Assembly: GCA_018334755.1 (NCBI GenBank) | Contig: JAGXLI010000014.1 | Span: 1 to 38,271, forward strand | Source of the DNA: Thermoplasmatota archaeon | Lineage (GTDB): Archaea; Thermoplasmatota; Thermoplasmata; Halarchaeoplasmatales; Halarchaeoplasmataceae | DNA: 38,271 nt | Direction of reading: 5' to 3' | Part shown: piece by piece, positions 24,475 to 33,199 of the stretch | Layout: each line of letters begins with the position of its first letter | How positions within the stretch are numbered: position 1 is the first letter of the stretch | The notes under the pieces: generated by a model | What the model was told of the DNA's origin: nothing | The model's database searches: none | What the model saw: the letters and a program-made list of their open reading frames with translations, nothing else | Program-made: the position numbers and the translations under genes

Positions 24475-25509
24475 ATGAACTACCGCGAAGACGAACTCGA
24501 CCTTCGCTTACTCCGCTTCCTTCTTTCGGGCGACGGCGTCCACGTCAACGTAAGCGAATTGTCAAGAGAGTTGGATATTCATTGGGCTACTGCAAAGAAA
24601 AAGCTCCAGTCTTTGTATGATCAAGATATACTCACACCGCCTTTTTACCCTTTCGTGCAGTTATTCGAAGAATATCCTTTACTGGTGCTGGTGAAAGCGG
24701 ACATGCCGAGGACCCAGGGCGTGAGGAACTTTTACAAGGACGACTCACACATCTTCGCGGCCTTTTCCTGCATGGAGGGCTTTTACAACACCTTTCTGAT
24801 CGAATTCTTTGAAGGTCTAGAGGATTATCATTCCTGGCGCAGTGAGATCGTCGAGGAAAACAAGATCCCTGATAGAGGGGAAAGGACACCGGCTCAATCG
24901 GAATTTTTCAGCAACAGGTTGAACTTCAAATACGAACCGACCTGTTTCATCCACAAGATGGTGGCTGAATTCGAAAAAAAAGGTTACGTGGAGCTGAACG
25001 GCAGAAAGATCGAGGGTGATACATTTCGAATACTGGAAAGGGTCATGAAAGGCGAGGGCATCCGGACCAATTATTCATACATCGGTAGAGAGATCGGAGC
25101 TAACAGGAAAACGGTGAAGAGAAGGATCGATTCTCTTTTAGGTGAAAACATAATTGAGGATCCAAAATGCTATTTTCCCAATCTCTTGATCCCTCCAGGC
25201 TACAACCTGATCGTGACCATGATCGAAGCGACATCGGGCAGAGAGGAAGTGAAGGCCTTTCTGGAAAGAGACGATAACGTTCCCAGAGCGGTCGAGACCA
25301 GTACGGAAAGGTACAACTTCCTGGTCTTCTCGGCCTTCGAGAGTATAGAGGAATTCTTTGAATGGGGCGAGAGGTTAAATTCTGAGTTCCCTGAAAAGAT
25401 CGGGGCGATCTCCAAAATCATATTGTCTTCCAGGATGATGCACATACTCGATCCGCAGAAAGTTTCGTTAGGATTCATCGAGAGGAGGTTATGGGAGATC
25501 AAACGTTGA
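24475..25509 (+). CDS. Transcriptional regulator with two HTH-effector units
   Basis: A 344-residue protein that looks like a tandem duplication of an Lrp/AsnC-style layout. Residues 5-55 form a winged helix-turn-helix (DLRLLRFLLSGDGVHVNVSELSRELDIHWATAKKKLQSL). An alpha/beta domain of about 100 residues follows. A second helix-turn-helix (TFRILERVMKGEGIRTNYSYIGREIGANRKTVKRRIDSLL) occupies about 180-230, then a second alpha/beta domain (NLIVTMIEATSGREEVKAFL). The halves share little identity. It is divergent from cobA and faces a glutamate dehydrogenase gene, so it might control either. It appears nearly leaderless. Effector and target are unknown. Confidence 0.78.
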   Translation: MNYREDELDLRLLRFLLSGDGVHVNVSELSRELDIHWATAKKKLQSLYDQDILTPPFYPFVQLFEEYPLLVLVKADMPRTQGVRNFYKDDSHIFAAFSCMEGFYNTFLIEFFEGLEDYHSWRSEIVEENKIPDRGERTPAQSEFFSNRLNFKYEPTCFIHKMVAEFEKKGYVELNGRKIEGDTFRILERVMKGEGIRTNYSYIGREIGANRKTVKRRIDSLLGENIIEDPKCYFPNLLIPPGYNLIVTMIEATSGREEVKAFLERDDNVPRAVETSTERYNFLVFSAFESIEEFFEWGERLNSEFPEKIGAISKIILSSRMMHILDPQKVSLGFIERRLWEIKR

Positions 25510-25517
25510 GCTAGATT

Positions 25518-25535
25518 ATGGTATATATAGACCAT
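25518..25535. promoter_or_regulatory. Operator-like inverted repeat, site 1 upstream of glutamate dehydrogenase
   Basis: ATGGT and ACCAT flank an eight-base AT spacer. The first nine bases, ATGGTATAT, recur exactly at site 2, 61 bases further on. It lies just after the regulator gene stop and about 160 bases before the dehydrogenase start. Confidence 0.5.
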
Positions 25536-25578
25536 TAGTTTTAAATTTACAAAAAAGTCCTTTTAATAACTTGAAAAC

Positions 25579-25597
25579 ATGGTATATTACTTTACCA
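25579..25597. promoter_or_regulatory. Operator-like inverted repeat, site 2 upstream of glutamate dehydrogenase
   Basis: TGGTA and TACCA flank an eight-base spacer, opening with the same ATGGTATAT as site 1. A further TACCA half-site follows 11 bases later (25604-25608), about one helical turn. The pattern suits a multimeric regulator binding one face of the DNA. Confidence 0.5.
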
Positions 25598-25628
25598 AAC
25601 TAATACCAACTTAATCACTTTCCCCACT

Positions 25629-25652
25629 CCTTTCTGTAAGGAGGTTTTTTAT
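25629..25652 (+). terminator. Hairpin with T-tract in front of glutamate dehydrogenase
   Basis: CTCCTT and AAGGAG form a six-base stem with a five-base loop, followed by six T. This looks like an intrinsic terminator for the regulator gene or an attenuator. The T-tract runs into TTTTTTATATT, which could instead be the TATA box of the dehydrogenase gene 40 bases downstream, so the two readings compete. Confidence 0.45.
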
Positions 25653-25691
25653 ATTACCCACTTTCTCTCGAACATACATAAAGGTGGAAAG

Positions 25692-26978
25692 ATGGCAGAA
25701 GAAGGCTATAATCCATATAAGATGGCCCAGGAACAGTTCGATAGGATAGCTGAAAAGTTAGATCTCGACGAGGGGTTGAAAGATCTGCTGAGGGAGCCGA
25801 AAAGAGAATATCGATTCAATCTTCCCGTGAAGATGGATGACGGCAGTACGGAAGTGTTCAACGCTTTCAGGGTCCAGCACAACGACGCGCTAGGCCCGTG
25901 TAAAGGAGGCATCAGGTTCCACCCGGAAGAGACGGTCGATACCGTAAGAGCTCTTGCGATGTGGATGACCTGGAAGACCGCCGTCGCGGACATACCTCTC
26001 GGCGGCGGGAAAGGAGGCGTGATCTGTGATCCTCACGATCTTTCAGATAGAGAGCAGGAAAATATATGCAGGGAATACATCAAGGCGATAAACAAGAATA
26101 TAGGACCTCTTCAGGACGTTCCCGCTCCGGACGTGATGACCAGTCCTCAGCATATGCTGTGGATGATGGACGAATATGAGAACATACAGGGTGAAAAATA
26201 TCCAGGCGTGATAACTGGAAAACCCCAAGACATGGGAGGTTCTAAAGGTAGAACAGAAGCCACCGGCTACGGTTTGGTTTATCAGCTGAGAGAGCTTCTG
26301 AAAGAACTCGATAGAGATCCAAAAGATACAGTAGCTTCGATCCAAGGTTTCGGGAACGTGGCGCAGTATGCCGCCGAACTCTTCATCGAGTACGGCGGGA
26401 CCGTGGTTTCGGTATCCTGCTGGGACCAGGAGGATCAGAAAGCTTACAGCTACTATAAAGAAGACGGCATCGATCTTGAAGAGCTGAGGGGCATAACCGA
26501 CCGCTTTGGATCCGTAGATAAAAAGAAAGCGGAGAAGAAAGGTTACGAGCAACTGCCTGGGGATGATTGGTTGAAGCATGAAGTCGACGTTCTGATCCCG
26601 GCTGCTCTAGAAAACGCCATAACAGAAGATAACGTTAAGGATATACCCTCGGCAGTGGATATAATAATCTCGGGAGCTAACGGACCTATCACTCCGGAAG
26701 CGGACAATATGTTGGAAGACAGGGACATGATCGTCGTTCCCGATTTCCTGGCGAATGCAGGAGGAGTGACCTGCAGCTACTTCGAACAGGTACAGAGCAA
26801 CCAAAACTACTATTGGCCTAAGGACGAGGTTCTAGGAAAATTGGACAACAGCATGACCGACGCCTTCTACGAGGTATGGGAGCTCGCCCAGAAAAGGGAC
26901 GTCAGGATGAGAGACGCGGCCTACATGATCGCTATTCAGAGGGTCGCCGAGGCCTGCGAAGCCAGAGGATGGGTATAA
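25692..26978 (+). CDS. gdhA: Glutamate dehydrogenase, archaeal type
   Basis: A 428-residue enzyme that interconverts glutamate with 2-oxoglutarate and ammonia, probably hexameric and cytoplasmic. Markers: [26 protein letters not shown] with the substrate-binding Lys, the catalytic Lys in [31 protein letters not shown], the nucleotide loop IQGFGNVAQYAA and ANAGGVTCSYFEQVQ. Length and motifs match the archaeal-type enzymes of about 420 residues. The stretch after the second coenzyme strand (VVSVSCWDQEDQ) differs from the usual SDSxGG, so coenzyme choice is not clear. The start has AAGGTGG seven bases upstream. It is followed after 22 bases by a PPDK_N-domain gene. Confidence 0.95.
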   Translation: MAEEGYNPYKMAQEQFDRIAEKLDLDEGLKDLLREPKREYRFNLPVKMDDGSTEVFNAFRVQHNDALGPCKGGIRFHPEETVDTVRALAMWMTWKTAVADIPLGGGKGGVICDPHDLSDREQENICREYIKAINKNIGPLQDVPAPDVMTSPQHMLWMMDEYENIQGEKYPGVITGKPQDMGGSKGRTEATGYGLVYQLRELLKELDRDPKDTVASIQGFGNVAQYAAELFIEYGGTVVSVSCWDQEDQKAYSYYKEDGIDLEELRGITDRFGSVDKKKAEKKGYEQLPGDDWLKHEVDVLIPAALENAITEDNVKDIPSAVDIIISGANGPITPEADNMLEDRDMIVVPDFLANAGGVTCSYFEQVQSNQNYYWPKDEVLGKLDNSMTDAFYEVWELAQKRDVRMRDAAYMIAIQRVAEACEARGWV

Positions 26979-27000
26979 GCAAAAATCGACAGAGAGATAT

Positions 27001-29997
27001 ATGAAAGAGAAGTTCAAAAAGATCGAGGAGGCCGTTCAAAAGGCCACGGGTAAATCTGTTGATCTAGGGAGTCTAGAAACCACTTCTGACATCCCAGAGG
27101 CATCACTCATCGGTGATGTCCTCCTTTTTTCAACTTCTTACGATTATTTCCTTGTACAGGAAGAGGGCCGTCTCGACTCGCTGATAGAAGATAGGTTCTC
27201 AGTGGGAGATGTGAGGCAGCCCCCGAAGGTGGATCACGTCGAAACGGAAGAGCAGTGTAGAGAGGCGTTGAAAGAACGGGAGATCGATCTCCTTATCGTC
27301 TTCGGCGAGCCTATGGATACCTCTTTTGAAGGATTTCTGTCGGAGACGGAAAAGGCACATGAGGAACTACCCATAGTATGGATAAGTAACGATGGATCTG
27401 AATCTTTAGACCGGATGGATCTATCTAATTTGGAGGAGATATTCACCTGGAACGGCGACGGCGAGATAATACTGACCATAATACAATACATCGAAGACAA
27501 GATCTGCTTTTCGAAAGGTGATTTCGATGAGCACGCGCGAGTCATACTGCTCGTCGAAGACTCGAGGCAGTATTATTCAACTTACTTGACCCACATCTAT
27601 GATAGGATATGGTCATATCTAGATAGGATCATTCACGAGGGTCTCACAAGGGAAAAGAGGATCGAACGGTATAGGAGAAGACCCTTCGTCATCCACGCCG
27701 AAGACGTAGAAGAGGGTCGAGAGAGATATGAAGAGTTAGAGCGGGACTTATCATGCGTTATAACGGACAATCGCCTCAAGAAGAACGACCGAGCTGAAGA
27801 AAACGCCGGTCTGGAATTTGCTGAGGAGATCAAAGAGGATCGACCCGAGCTTCCCGTGCTACTTCAGTCCTCTTCTCAAATAGAAGAAGATATGAAGAAC
27901 AAGGATATCGAGTACGTGAACAAGAAGGCTCCAGACCTGAATCAAAAGCTGATCGAATTCGTCGATCAGAGGTACACCCCCACCGAACTGGCCATCAAGG
28001 AAAATGATCATCTCGGTGGAAAAAGTATCGAAACTATACGTGAGTTCGAAGATGAGATAAAACATCTCGATGAAGATGAGCTGTATGAACTCGTGAAGGA
28101 ATCGGAATTGATCAATTGGCTGATAAACTTGACCGAGTTCGAGATCGCCGAGAACATCGAGACCATCGCTAAGAGCGGGGTCTCTCCTAGAAGAGTGAAG
28201 GAGGAAGTTTTGGATGCCCTTGAAGAGCACAGGTATGCCTCTTACAGTACGGCCGTAACGAACTTCAGGAGAGAGACTGACGATCTCGAAAGCAGGATCA
28301 ACCGGATAGGTGATGGCGCACTTGGAGGAAAAGCTCGAGGTCTAGCTTTCATCTCCAAACTCTTTTCGAGATTCCTCAATGAGGAGCTTTTCGAAGATTT
28401 AGAGATCACGGTCCCGAGGACCATAGTTCTCACCTCGGACGTTTTTGACAAATTTTTAGAAGAAAACGAAATAATGGATTCCTCCCTCTTGAAGAGGTCC
28501 GATGAACGCATCTCTTCTAAATTTATAGAGGGAAGTCTACCGGCCACGGTCATAGGAGATGTACGCGCGTTCATCAGGAACACGAGAAATCCCCTAATCG
28601 TGCGTTCTTCCGGCTTACTGGAGGATTCGATGACCCGTCCTTTCGCGGGAGTTTATTCCTCCATGTTCCTGCCCAATGAATCCTGGGAGACCAGCCTCAG
28701 GTTCAGAGAGGTATGCGACGCCATAAAACACGTTTACGCCTCCACGTTCTTCGAGAACGCCAGGAACTATCTCAGATCGACTCCAAAAAACATAGGCGAC
28801 GAAAAGATGTCAGTCATACTTCAGGAGGTGGTGGGGAAAAAGTACGGTAAGTACTTTTATCCAACTATTTCGGGAGTCGCTAAATCCTACAATCATTATC
28901 CCGCAAAAGGTTGTGATCCTGAAGACGGCATCGTTTATCTCGCTTTAGGCCTGGGGAAAGAGATAGTCGAAGGTGGACAGTCGTACTTCTTCTGCCCCGA
29001 ATGTCCCAAATCTCCCATGTTCGGCACCCCTAAGGACTTCATCCCTCACTCACAGACTGAGTTTTACGCTCTTGATCTCGAATCGGTTTACAGGAGGGTG
29101 GAAAAGGACGAAGAGACTTCACTAGCGAACCTCGATATGAAGAAGGCGGAGAAACATAGAGTTCTCGATAAGGTTGCTTCGACTTACTCACCCCGGGACG
29201 ACCGTCTTTACCCGGGTATAAACAGAGAAGGTTCTATAGTGGTGGACTTCGCCCCGATAATAAAGCACGGTTCTATACCATTGGCCGATGCGATGAAACT
29301 TCTCCTCGAGATCGCCGAGATAGCCTTGGGTTATCCAGTTGAGATAGAATTTGCCGTGAAATTCGAAGAAGACGGGAACTCGGCGGAACTCGTGGTCCTT
29401 CAGATAAGGAACATGGTCTCCAAAGACATGTTCTTAGATATCGATATAGAGAAATGTGACGAAGAGAAGCTGGTCTGCCGCAGCGATAAAGTACTGGGAA
29501 GCGGTATGATCACTGAGATAAGAGACGTGATCTATACGAAACCGGATCAGTTCGAGATGAAGAACAGTGAAAGAGCCGCAGAGGAGATAAGCGAAGTGAA
29601 CAAGAGACTCTTGGAAGAAGACGAGGACTACATATTGATAGGCCCGGGCAGGTGGGGTACTACAGATCACTGGATGGGCATACCTGTAGAGTGGGGCGAT
29701 ATCGCCGGAGCTAAAGTGATAGTGGAGACGCCAGCCGAAGGACGAGCCATCGAACCGTCTCAGGGTTCGCATTTTTTCCACGATATGATCGCTTCAGAGA
29801 CCTGTTACCTGGTTGTCGATGATGACGAGACTATAGATTTGGAGTGGTTGGAAAAGCAGCAGGTAGAGGATGAGATGGAGGATATCAAGCATGTCCGCCT
29901 CGAAGAACCCGTGGAAGTTAGGATAGATGGAAAGGAGGGAAAAGGCGTGATAATGAAAAAAGTACAAAAAGGAGCGGAGACGAATGATGATAATTGA
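27001..29997 (+). CDS. Receiver-like / PEP-pyruvate-binding-domain (PPDK_N) kinase-like protein, 998 aa
   Basis: Two response-regulator-like domains come first. The first (about 35-170, DVLLFSTSYDYFLVQEEGRL) is degenerate. The second (about 178-325) keeps the acidic pair in VILLVEDSRQ, a likely phospho-acceptor Asp near 253 in CVITDNRL, Ser in LLQSSSQ and Lys in VNKKAPD. From about 437 (LGGKARGLAFI) a PPDK_N ATP-grasp domain follows, with IVRSSGLLEDSMTRPFAGVY near 532 and QEVVGKKYGKYFYPTISG. Near 880-930 a further conserved piece has GPGRWGT and GSHFFHDM. The phosphohistidine domain and PEP-binding barrel of real PEP synthase are missing, so the phosphate acceptor is unknown. A 44-base gap, holding a 21-codon overlapping frame, separates it from the next gene. 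Confidence 0.85.
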   Translation: MKEKFKKIEEAVQKATGKSVDLGSLETTSDIPEASLIGDVLLFSTSYDYFLVQEEGRLDSLIEDRFSVGDVRQPPKVDHVETEEQCREALKEREIDLLIVFGEPMDTSFEGFLSETEKAHEELPIVWISNDGSESLDRMDLSNLEEIFTWNGDGEIILTIIQYIEDKICFSKGDFDEHARVILLVEDSRQYYSTYLTHIYDRIWSYLDRIIHEGLTREKRIERYRRRPFVIHAEDVEEGRERYEELERDLSCVITDNRLKKNDRAEENAGLEFAEEIKEDRPELPVLLQSSSQIEEDMKNKDIEYVNKKAPDLNQKLIEFVDQRYTPTELAIKENDHLGGKSIETIREFEDEIKHLDEDELYELVKESELINWLINLTEFEIAENIETIAKSGVSPRRVKEEVLDALEEHRYASYSTAVTNFRRETDDLESRINRIGDGALGGKARGLAFISKLFSRFLNEELFEDLEITVPRTIVLTSDVFDKFLEENEIMDSSLLKRSDERISSKFIEGSLPATVIGDVRAFIRNTRNPLIVRSSGLLEDSMTRPFAGVYSSMFLPNESWETSLRFREVCDAIKHVYASTFFENARNYLRSTPKNIGDEKMSVILQEVVGKKYGKYFYPTISGVAKSYNHYPAKGCDPEDGIVYLALGLGKEIVEGGQSYFFCPECPKSPMFGTPKDFIPHSQTEFYALDLESVYRRVEKDEETSLANLDMKKAEKHRVLDKVASTYSPRDDRLYPGINREGSIVVDFAPIIKHGSIPLADAMKLLLEIAEIALGYPVEIEFAVKFEEDGNSAELVVLQIRNMVSKDMFLDIDIEKCDEEKLVCRSDKVLGSGMITEIRDVIYTKPDQFEMKNSERAAEEISEVNKRLLEEDEDYILIGPGRWGTTDHWMGIPVEWGDIAGAKVIVETPAEGRAIEPSQGSHFFHDMIASETCYLVVDDDETIDLEWLEKQQVEDEMEDIKHVRLEEPVEVRIDGKEGKGVIMKKVQKGAETNDDN

Positions 29998-30041
29998 ACA
30001 ACTCAAGGATTTTGAAGAAAAAGATGTAGAGGTCGGAAAAG

Positions 30042-33000
30042 ATGGTTGATGAGAAGATCAAGGCGTCCTTCTCAGACGAGGGTGAAGGCGAGCAGCTCAT
30101 ACCCTCCGAGAGGGAGGAAATAGACGAGTTAGAGGAACGAGTTAAAGAGCTGAACTGCTTTTACAGGATATCTGAGATCGTGAACGACGATTCTTTGTCC
30201 TTGGATGAAGCTCTTAAAGAGATAGTGGATGTACTTCCCCCTTCCTGGCAGTACGAGGATATCACCTCCGCCAGGATAAAGGTCGGTGAGAAAGAATATA
30301 CCTCGGGAGGTTTCGAAGAAACAGAATGGATGCAGAAGAGCGAGATCAGGGCGAAGAGTGAAAAGATAGGAAAGATAGAAGTGGCCTATCATGAAGAGAG
30401 GCCGGAGATGGACGAAGGACCGTTTTTGAAAGAAGAAAGAAAATTGATAGATACGCTCGCGGATCTTCTAGGACGTTTCGTCCAGGAGAAAACATCTATA
30501 GCCGAAGATCAAGAAGAACCCGAAGCTCCAACACAGAGACAGGATTGGGAGGTCATAATAGACCTCCTGATGAAGACGGACCCTAGAACCCTTCTTCGGA
30601 TGACGAGAAAGATGGTCTATCACCTTTACAGGCATGAGAACGAGAGGATACAAGCTCTTCTGGATGATGTATGTCCGATAGATAATGGTACTGGGGCTCC
30701 AAAGTGGTGCGGGATCAACATGCCGAATCCGAAGCAGGACCTCGATTCTCTAAAAACGGTCCAAGAAGAGGTATTCAAGGTAGCGAAGGAGCATATGGAG
30801 CCCGAGGAGATATCTGACCTTTTCCACAGGTGGTTGAAAGAAGATAAGGCTAGGCCGCTTCTCCTCGCCTCTCAGAAAAGAGGCATACCTCTGGTGGAGA
30901 TGACTGAAGAACTTAACCGTTTCTTCAGGAAACCCGACTCGGAGAAGGCTTTAGCTGAAGAAGACCAGATGAGTATCCGCACCCAGCTAATACAGCGTTT
31001 TTTCACGGATAGGCTGGATTTTGTCAACGTTGCGAAAGAATACATCAAAGTGGAAGATTACGAGTCCCTGGTAAAAAATATCGTCGGTCCAGCTAGAGGA
31101 GCTGGCAAACTCGGCGGTAAGGCCTCTGGGGCCTACCTCGCTCAGAAGATACTGCAGGAGGAACTCGATGAAGATATAACTGAAAACATAGCTTCCCCGA
31201 AAACTTGGTACATCACTTCTGACACGATGATAGACCTGATCCACTACAACGATCTCGACGAACTGGTCCATGTTAAATATCTGGACCCGGAGGAGATAAG
31301 ACAGGAGGAGCCGTTTTTAGAGCAGTTGATGAAGAACGCTACATTCCCGTCCGAGATAACGGAAGGTCTGAGAAAGATACTGAGAGATATAGGAGATAAT
31401 CCGATAATCGTAAGGTCTTCTAGTCTTTTAGAGGATAACTTCGGTGCGGCTTTTTCCGGCAAATACAAGAGCCTATTCTTACCCAATAAAGGCAGTGAGA
31501 AGGAAAGATTGAAGGATTTGAAGAACGCTGTAGCTGAAATTTACGCCTCTACGTTCTGTGCCGATCCCATCGAGTACCGGAAGGAAAGAGGTTTATTGAA
31601 TTTCAGCGAAGAGATGGGTATTATGGTACAGGAAGTAGTAGGAACTGAAATAGGTGATTATTATCTCCCCACCTACGGAGGGGTGGCTTTCAGCAAGAAC
31701 GAATTCCGCTGGTCTCCGAGGATAGGGAGAGATGACGGGGTCGTGAGACTGGTACCCGGACTAGCGACTAGAGCCGTCGATAGGATCGGCGACGATTATC
31801 CCATCTTGGCGTCTCCAAACAGACCGGATCTAAGAGTGAACTCGACCGTGGAAGAACGCGTAAAATATTCGCCGCGGTACATGGACGTGATAAATCTTGA
31901 GGAAGAAAGGCTTGAAACCGTAGACGCCGTAGAATTTTTCAAAGAACATCCGAACGAATATCCCGGTATGGAGAAGGTCGTCTCTTTGTACGAAAATGGA
32001 AATCTTAAGACGCCCTCTGGTCTGATCCTACACCCCGAAAAAGAAGACATGGTGGTCACCTTCTCCAAACTGTTCGACAAGACCGACTTTTTGAGAAAGA
32101 TAAACAAGATCCTTGACGTGCTCGAGGAGAAGATCGGTTATCCCGTCGATGTAGAATTCGCATCGGATGGAGAGAAATTGTACATAGTTCAGTGCAGACC
32201 CCAGAGTCAAAGTCTGGATCAGGAGAGAGTGAAGATCCCCGTAGATGTCAAGGAGAAAAGGAAACTTTTCTCCGCGAACAGGTACGTGACCACGGGTAAT
32301 ATAGGGAATATCGAGTACATCGTGTACGTGGCCCCAGAAGAGTACTCGTCGCTGGAGAGCAGGGAAAGGATGCAAGAAGTCGCTCAAGTTGTGGGAGAAC
32401 TCAACAAAGAACTGCCGAAGGGAAAATTCATCCTGATGGGCCCCGGTCGATGGGGCAGCCGAGGCGATATCAAGCTAGGGGTTCCGGTCAAGTATAGGGA
32501 CATCCACAGGACCGCATTGCTGGTAGAAGTGGCGAAAGAGAGAGGTGATTATGAACCCGAACTCTCATTCGGGACACACTTTTTCCAGGATCTCGTGGAA
32601 TCCGGCATCAAGTATTTGCCTCTATATCCTGAAGAGGAACACAACATATGGAAAGAGGAGATGTTCTTCAGATCGGAAAATAGGTTGACGGACTTTTTAC
32701 CTGACTATGAAGATTACGAGGACGTCGTGAGGGTCATAGACATTGGGGATATAAGCCGAGGCGGAACCCTCACCGTGACCATGGACGGCGAAGCCAACCG
32801 CGCTCTGGCCTATCTTGAACCCTCGGATCACTGGCAGTGGCGTATGAAAAAAGTCAAACAGATGGGGAGGGAGTTGGATCTAGATCTCTACGGAGTGAAG
32901 AAGCTGTACGTCGTCGGGAGCACAAAAGAGGCTACGGCGGGGCCTGAAAGCGACATCGATCTGATAGTGCATTTTGAAGGAGACGAAGAAAAGAAAGATA

Positions 33001-33197
33001 AGCTGAAGAACTTCTTTGATAGATGGGATCAGAGACTTGTCCAGGAGAATGAAAAGAGGATAGGAAAACGGCTCGATAAGATCCTCGACGTTCACTTTAT
33101 CACGGATGAAGACCTGGAGAAGGGAACGTCTTGGGCATCTCACGTAACTTCGAGACATAAATCGGCGAGAGAGATACCTATCGATGAGAGCGCCTAA
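30042..33197 (+). CDS. GAF-like / PPDK_N / nucleotidyltransferase fusion protein, 1051 aa
   Basis: A paralogue of the preceding protein with a different front and back. Residues 30-150 resemble a GAF-type sensor (LNCFYRISEIVND, SWQYEDITSARIKVG). A helical linker with two Cys (VCPIDNGTGAPKWCGINMP) follows. The PPDK_N domain starts near 354 (GKLGGKASGAYLA), with IVRSSSLLEDNFGAAFSGKY near 454 and the ATP-domain end VQCRPQS near 714. The shared GPGRWGS ... GTHFFQDLVES segment is at about 800-845. The last 105 residues are a minimal nucleotidyltransferase: VVGSTKEATAGPESDIDL with the metal Asp pair and LDVHF for the third Asp. It lacks the phosphohistidine and PEP domains. GAGGTC precedes the ATG. 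It ends two bases from the convergent phosphoesterase gene. Confidence 0.85.
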   Translation: MVDEKIKASFSDEGEGEQLIPSEREEIDELEERVKELNCFYRISEIVNDDSLSLDEALKEIVDVLPPSWQYEDITSARIKVGEKEYTSGGFEETEWMQKSEIRAKSEKIGKIEVAYHEERPEMDEGPFLKEERKLIDTLADLLGRFVQEKTSIAEDQEEPEAPTQRQDWEVIIDLLMKTDPRTLLRMTRKMVYHLYRHENERIQALLDDVCPIDNGTGAPKWCGINMPNPKQDLDSLKTVQEEVFKVAKEHMEPEEISDLFHRWLKEDKARPLLLASQKRGIPLVEMTEELNRFFRKPDSEKALAEEDQMSIRTQLIQRFFTDRLDFVNVAKEYIKVEDYESLVKNIVGPARGAGKLGGKASGAYLAQKILQEELDEDITENIASPKTWYITSDTMIDLIHYNDLDELVHVKYLDPEEIRQEEPFLEQLMKNATFPSEITEGLRKILRDIGDNPIIVRSSSLLEDNFGAAFSGKYKSLFLPNKGSEKERLKDLKNAVAEIYASTFCADPIEYRKERGLLNFSEEMGIMVQEVVGTEIGDYYLPTYGGVAFSKNEFRWSPRIGRDDGVVRLVPGLATRAVDRIGDDYPILASPNRPDLRVNSTVEERVKYSPRYMDVINLEEERLETVDAVEFFKEHPNEYPGMEKVVSLYENGNLKTPSGLILHPEKEDMVVTFSKLFDKTDFLRKINKILDVLEEKIGYPVDVEFASDGEKLYIVQCRPQSQSLDQERVKIPVDVKEKRKLFSANRYVTTGNIGNIEYIVYVAPEEYSSLESRERMQEVAQVVGELNKELPKGKFILMGPGRWGSRGDIKLGVPVKYRDIHRTALLVEVAKERGDYEPELSFGTHFFQDLVESGIKYLPLYPEEEHNIWKEEMFFRSENRLTDFLPDYEDYEDVVRVIDIGDISRGGTLTVTMDGEANRALAYLEPSDHWQWRMKKVKQMGRELDLDLYGVKKLYVVGSTKEATAGPESDIDLIVHFEGDEEKKDKLKNFFDRWDQRLVQENEKRIGKRLDKILDVHFITDEDLEKGTSWASHVTSRHKSAREIPIDESA

Positions 33198-33199
33198 AC

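Noticed and set aside
29985-30049. A 21-codon frame overlapping the stop of one PPDK_N gene and the start of the next
   Set aside because: It lacks its own ribosome site and is too short to judge. It may only help translation pass from one gene to the next.
27001-33197. Annotation of the two large proteins as PEP synthase (ppsA)
   Set aside because: Only the N-terminal PPDK domain is present. No GGxxSH phosphohistidine loop and no PEP-binding barrel were found on reading through.
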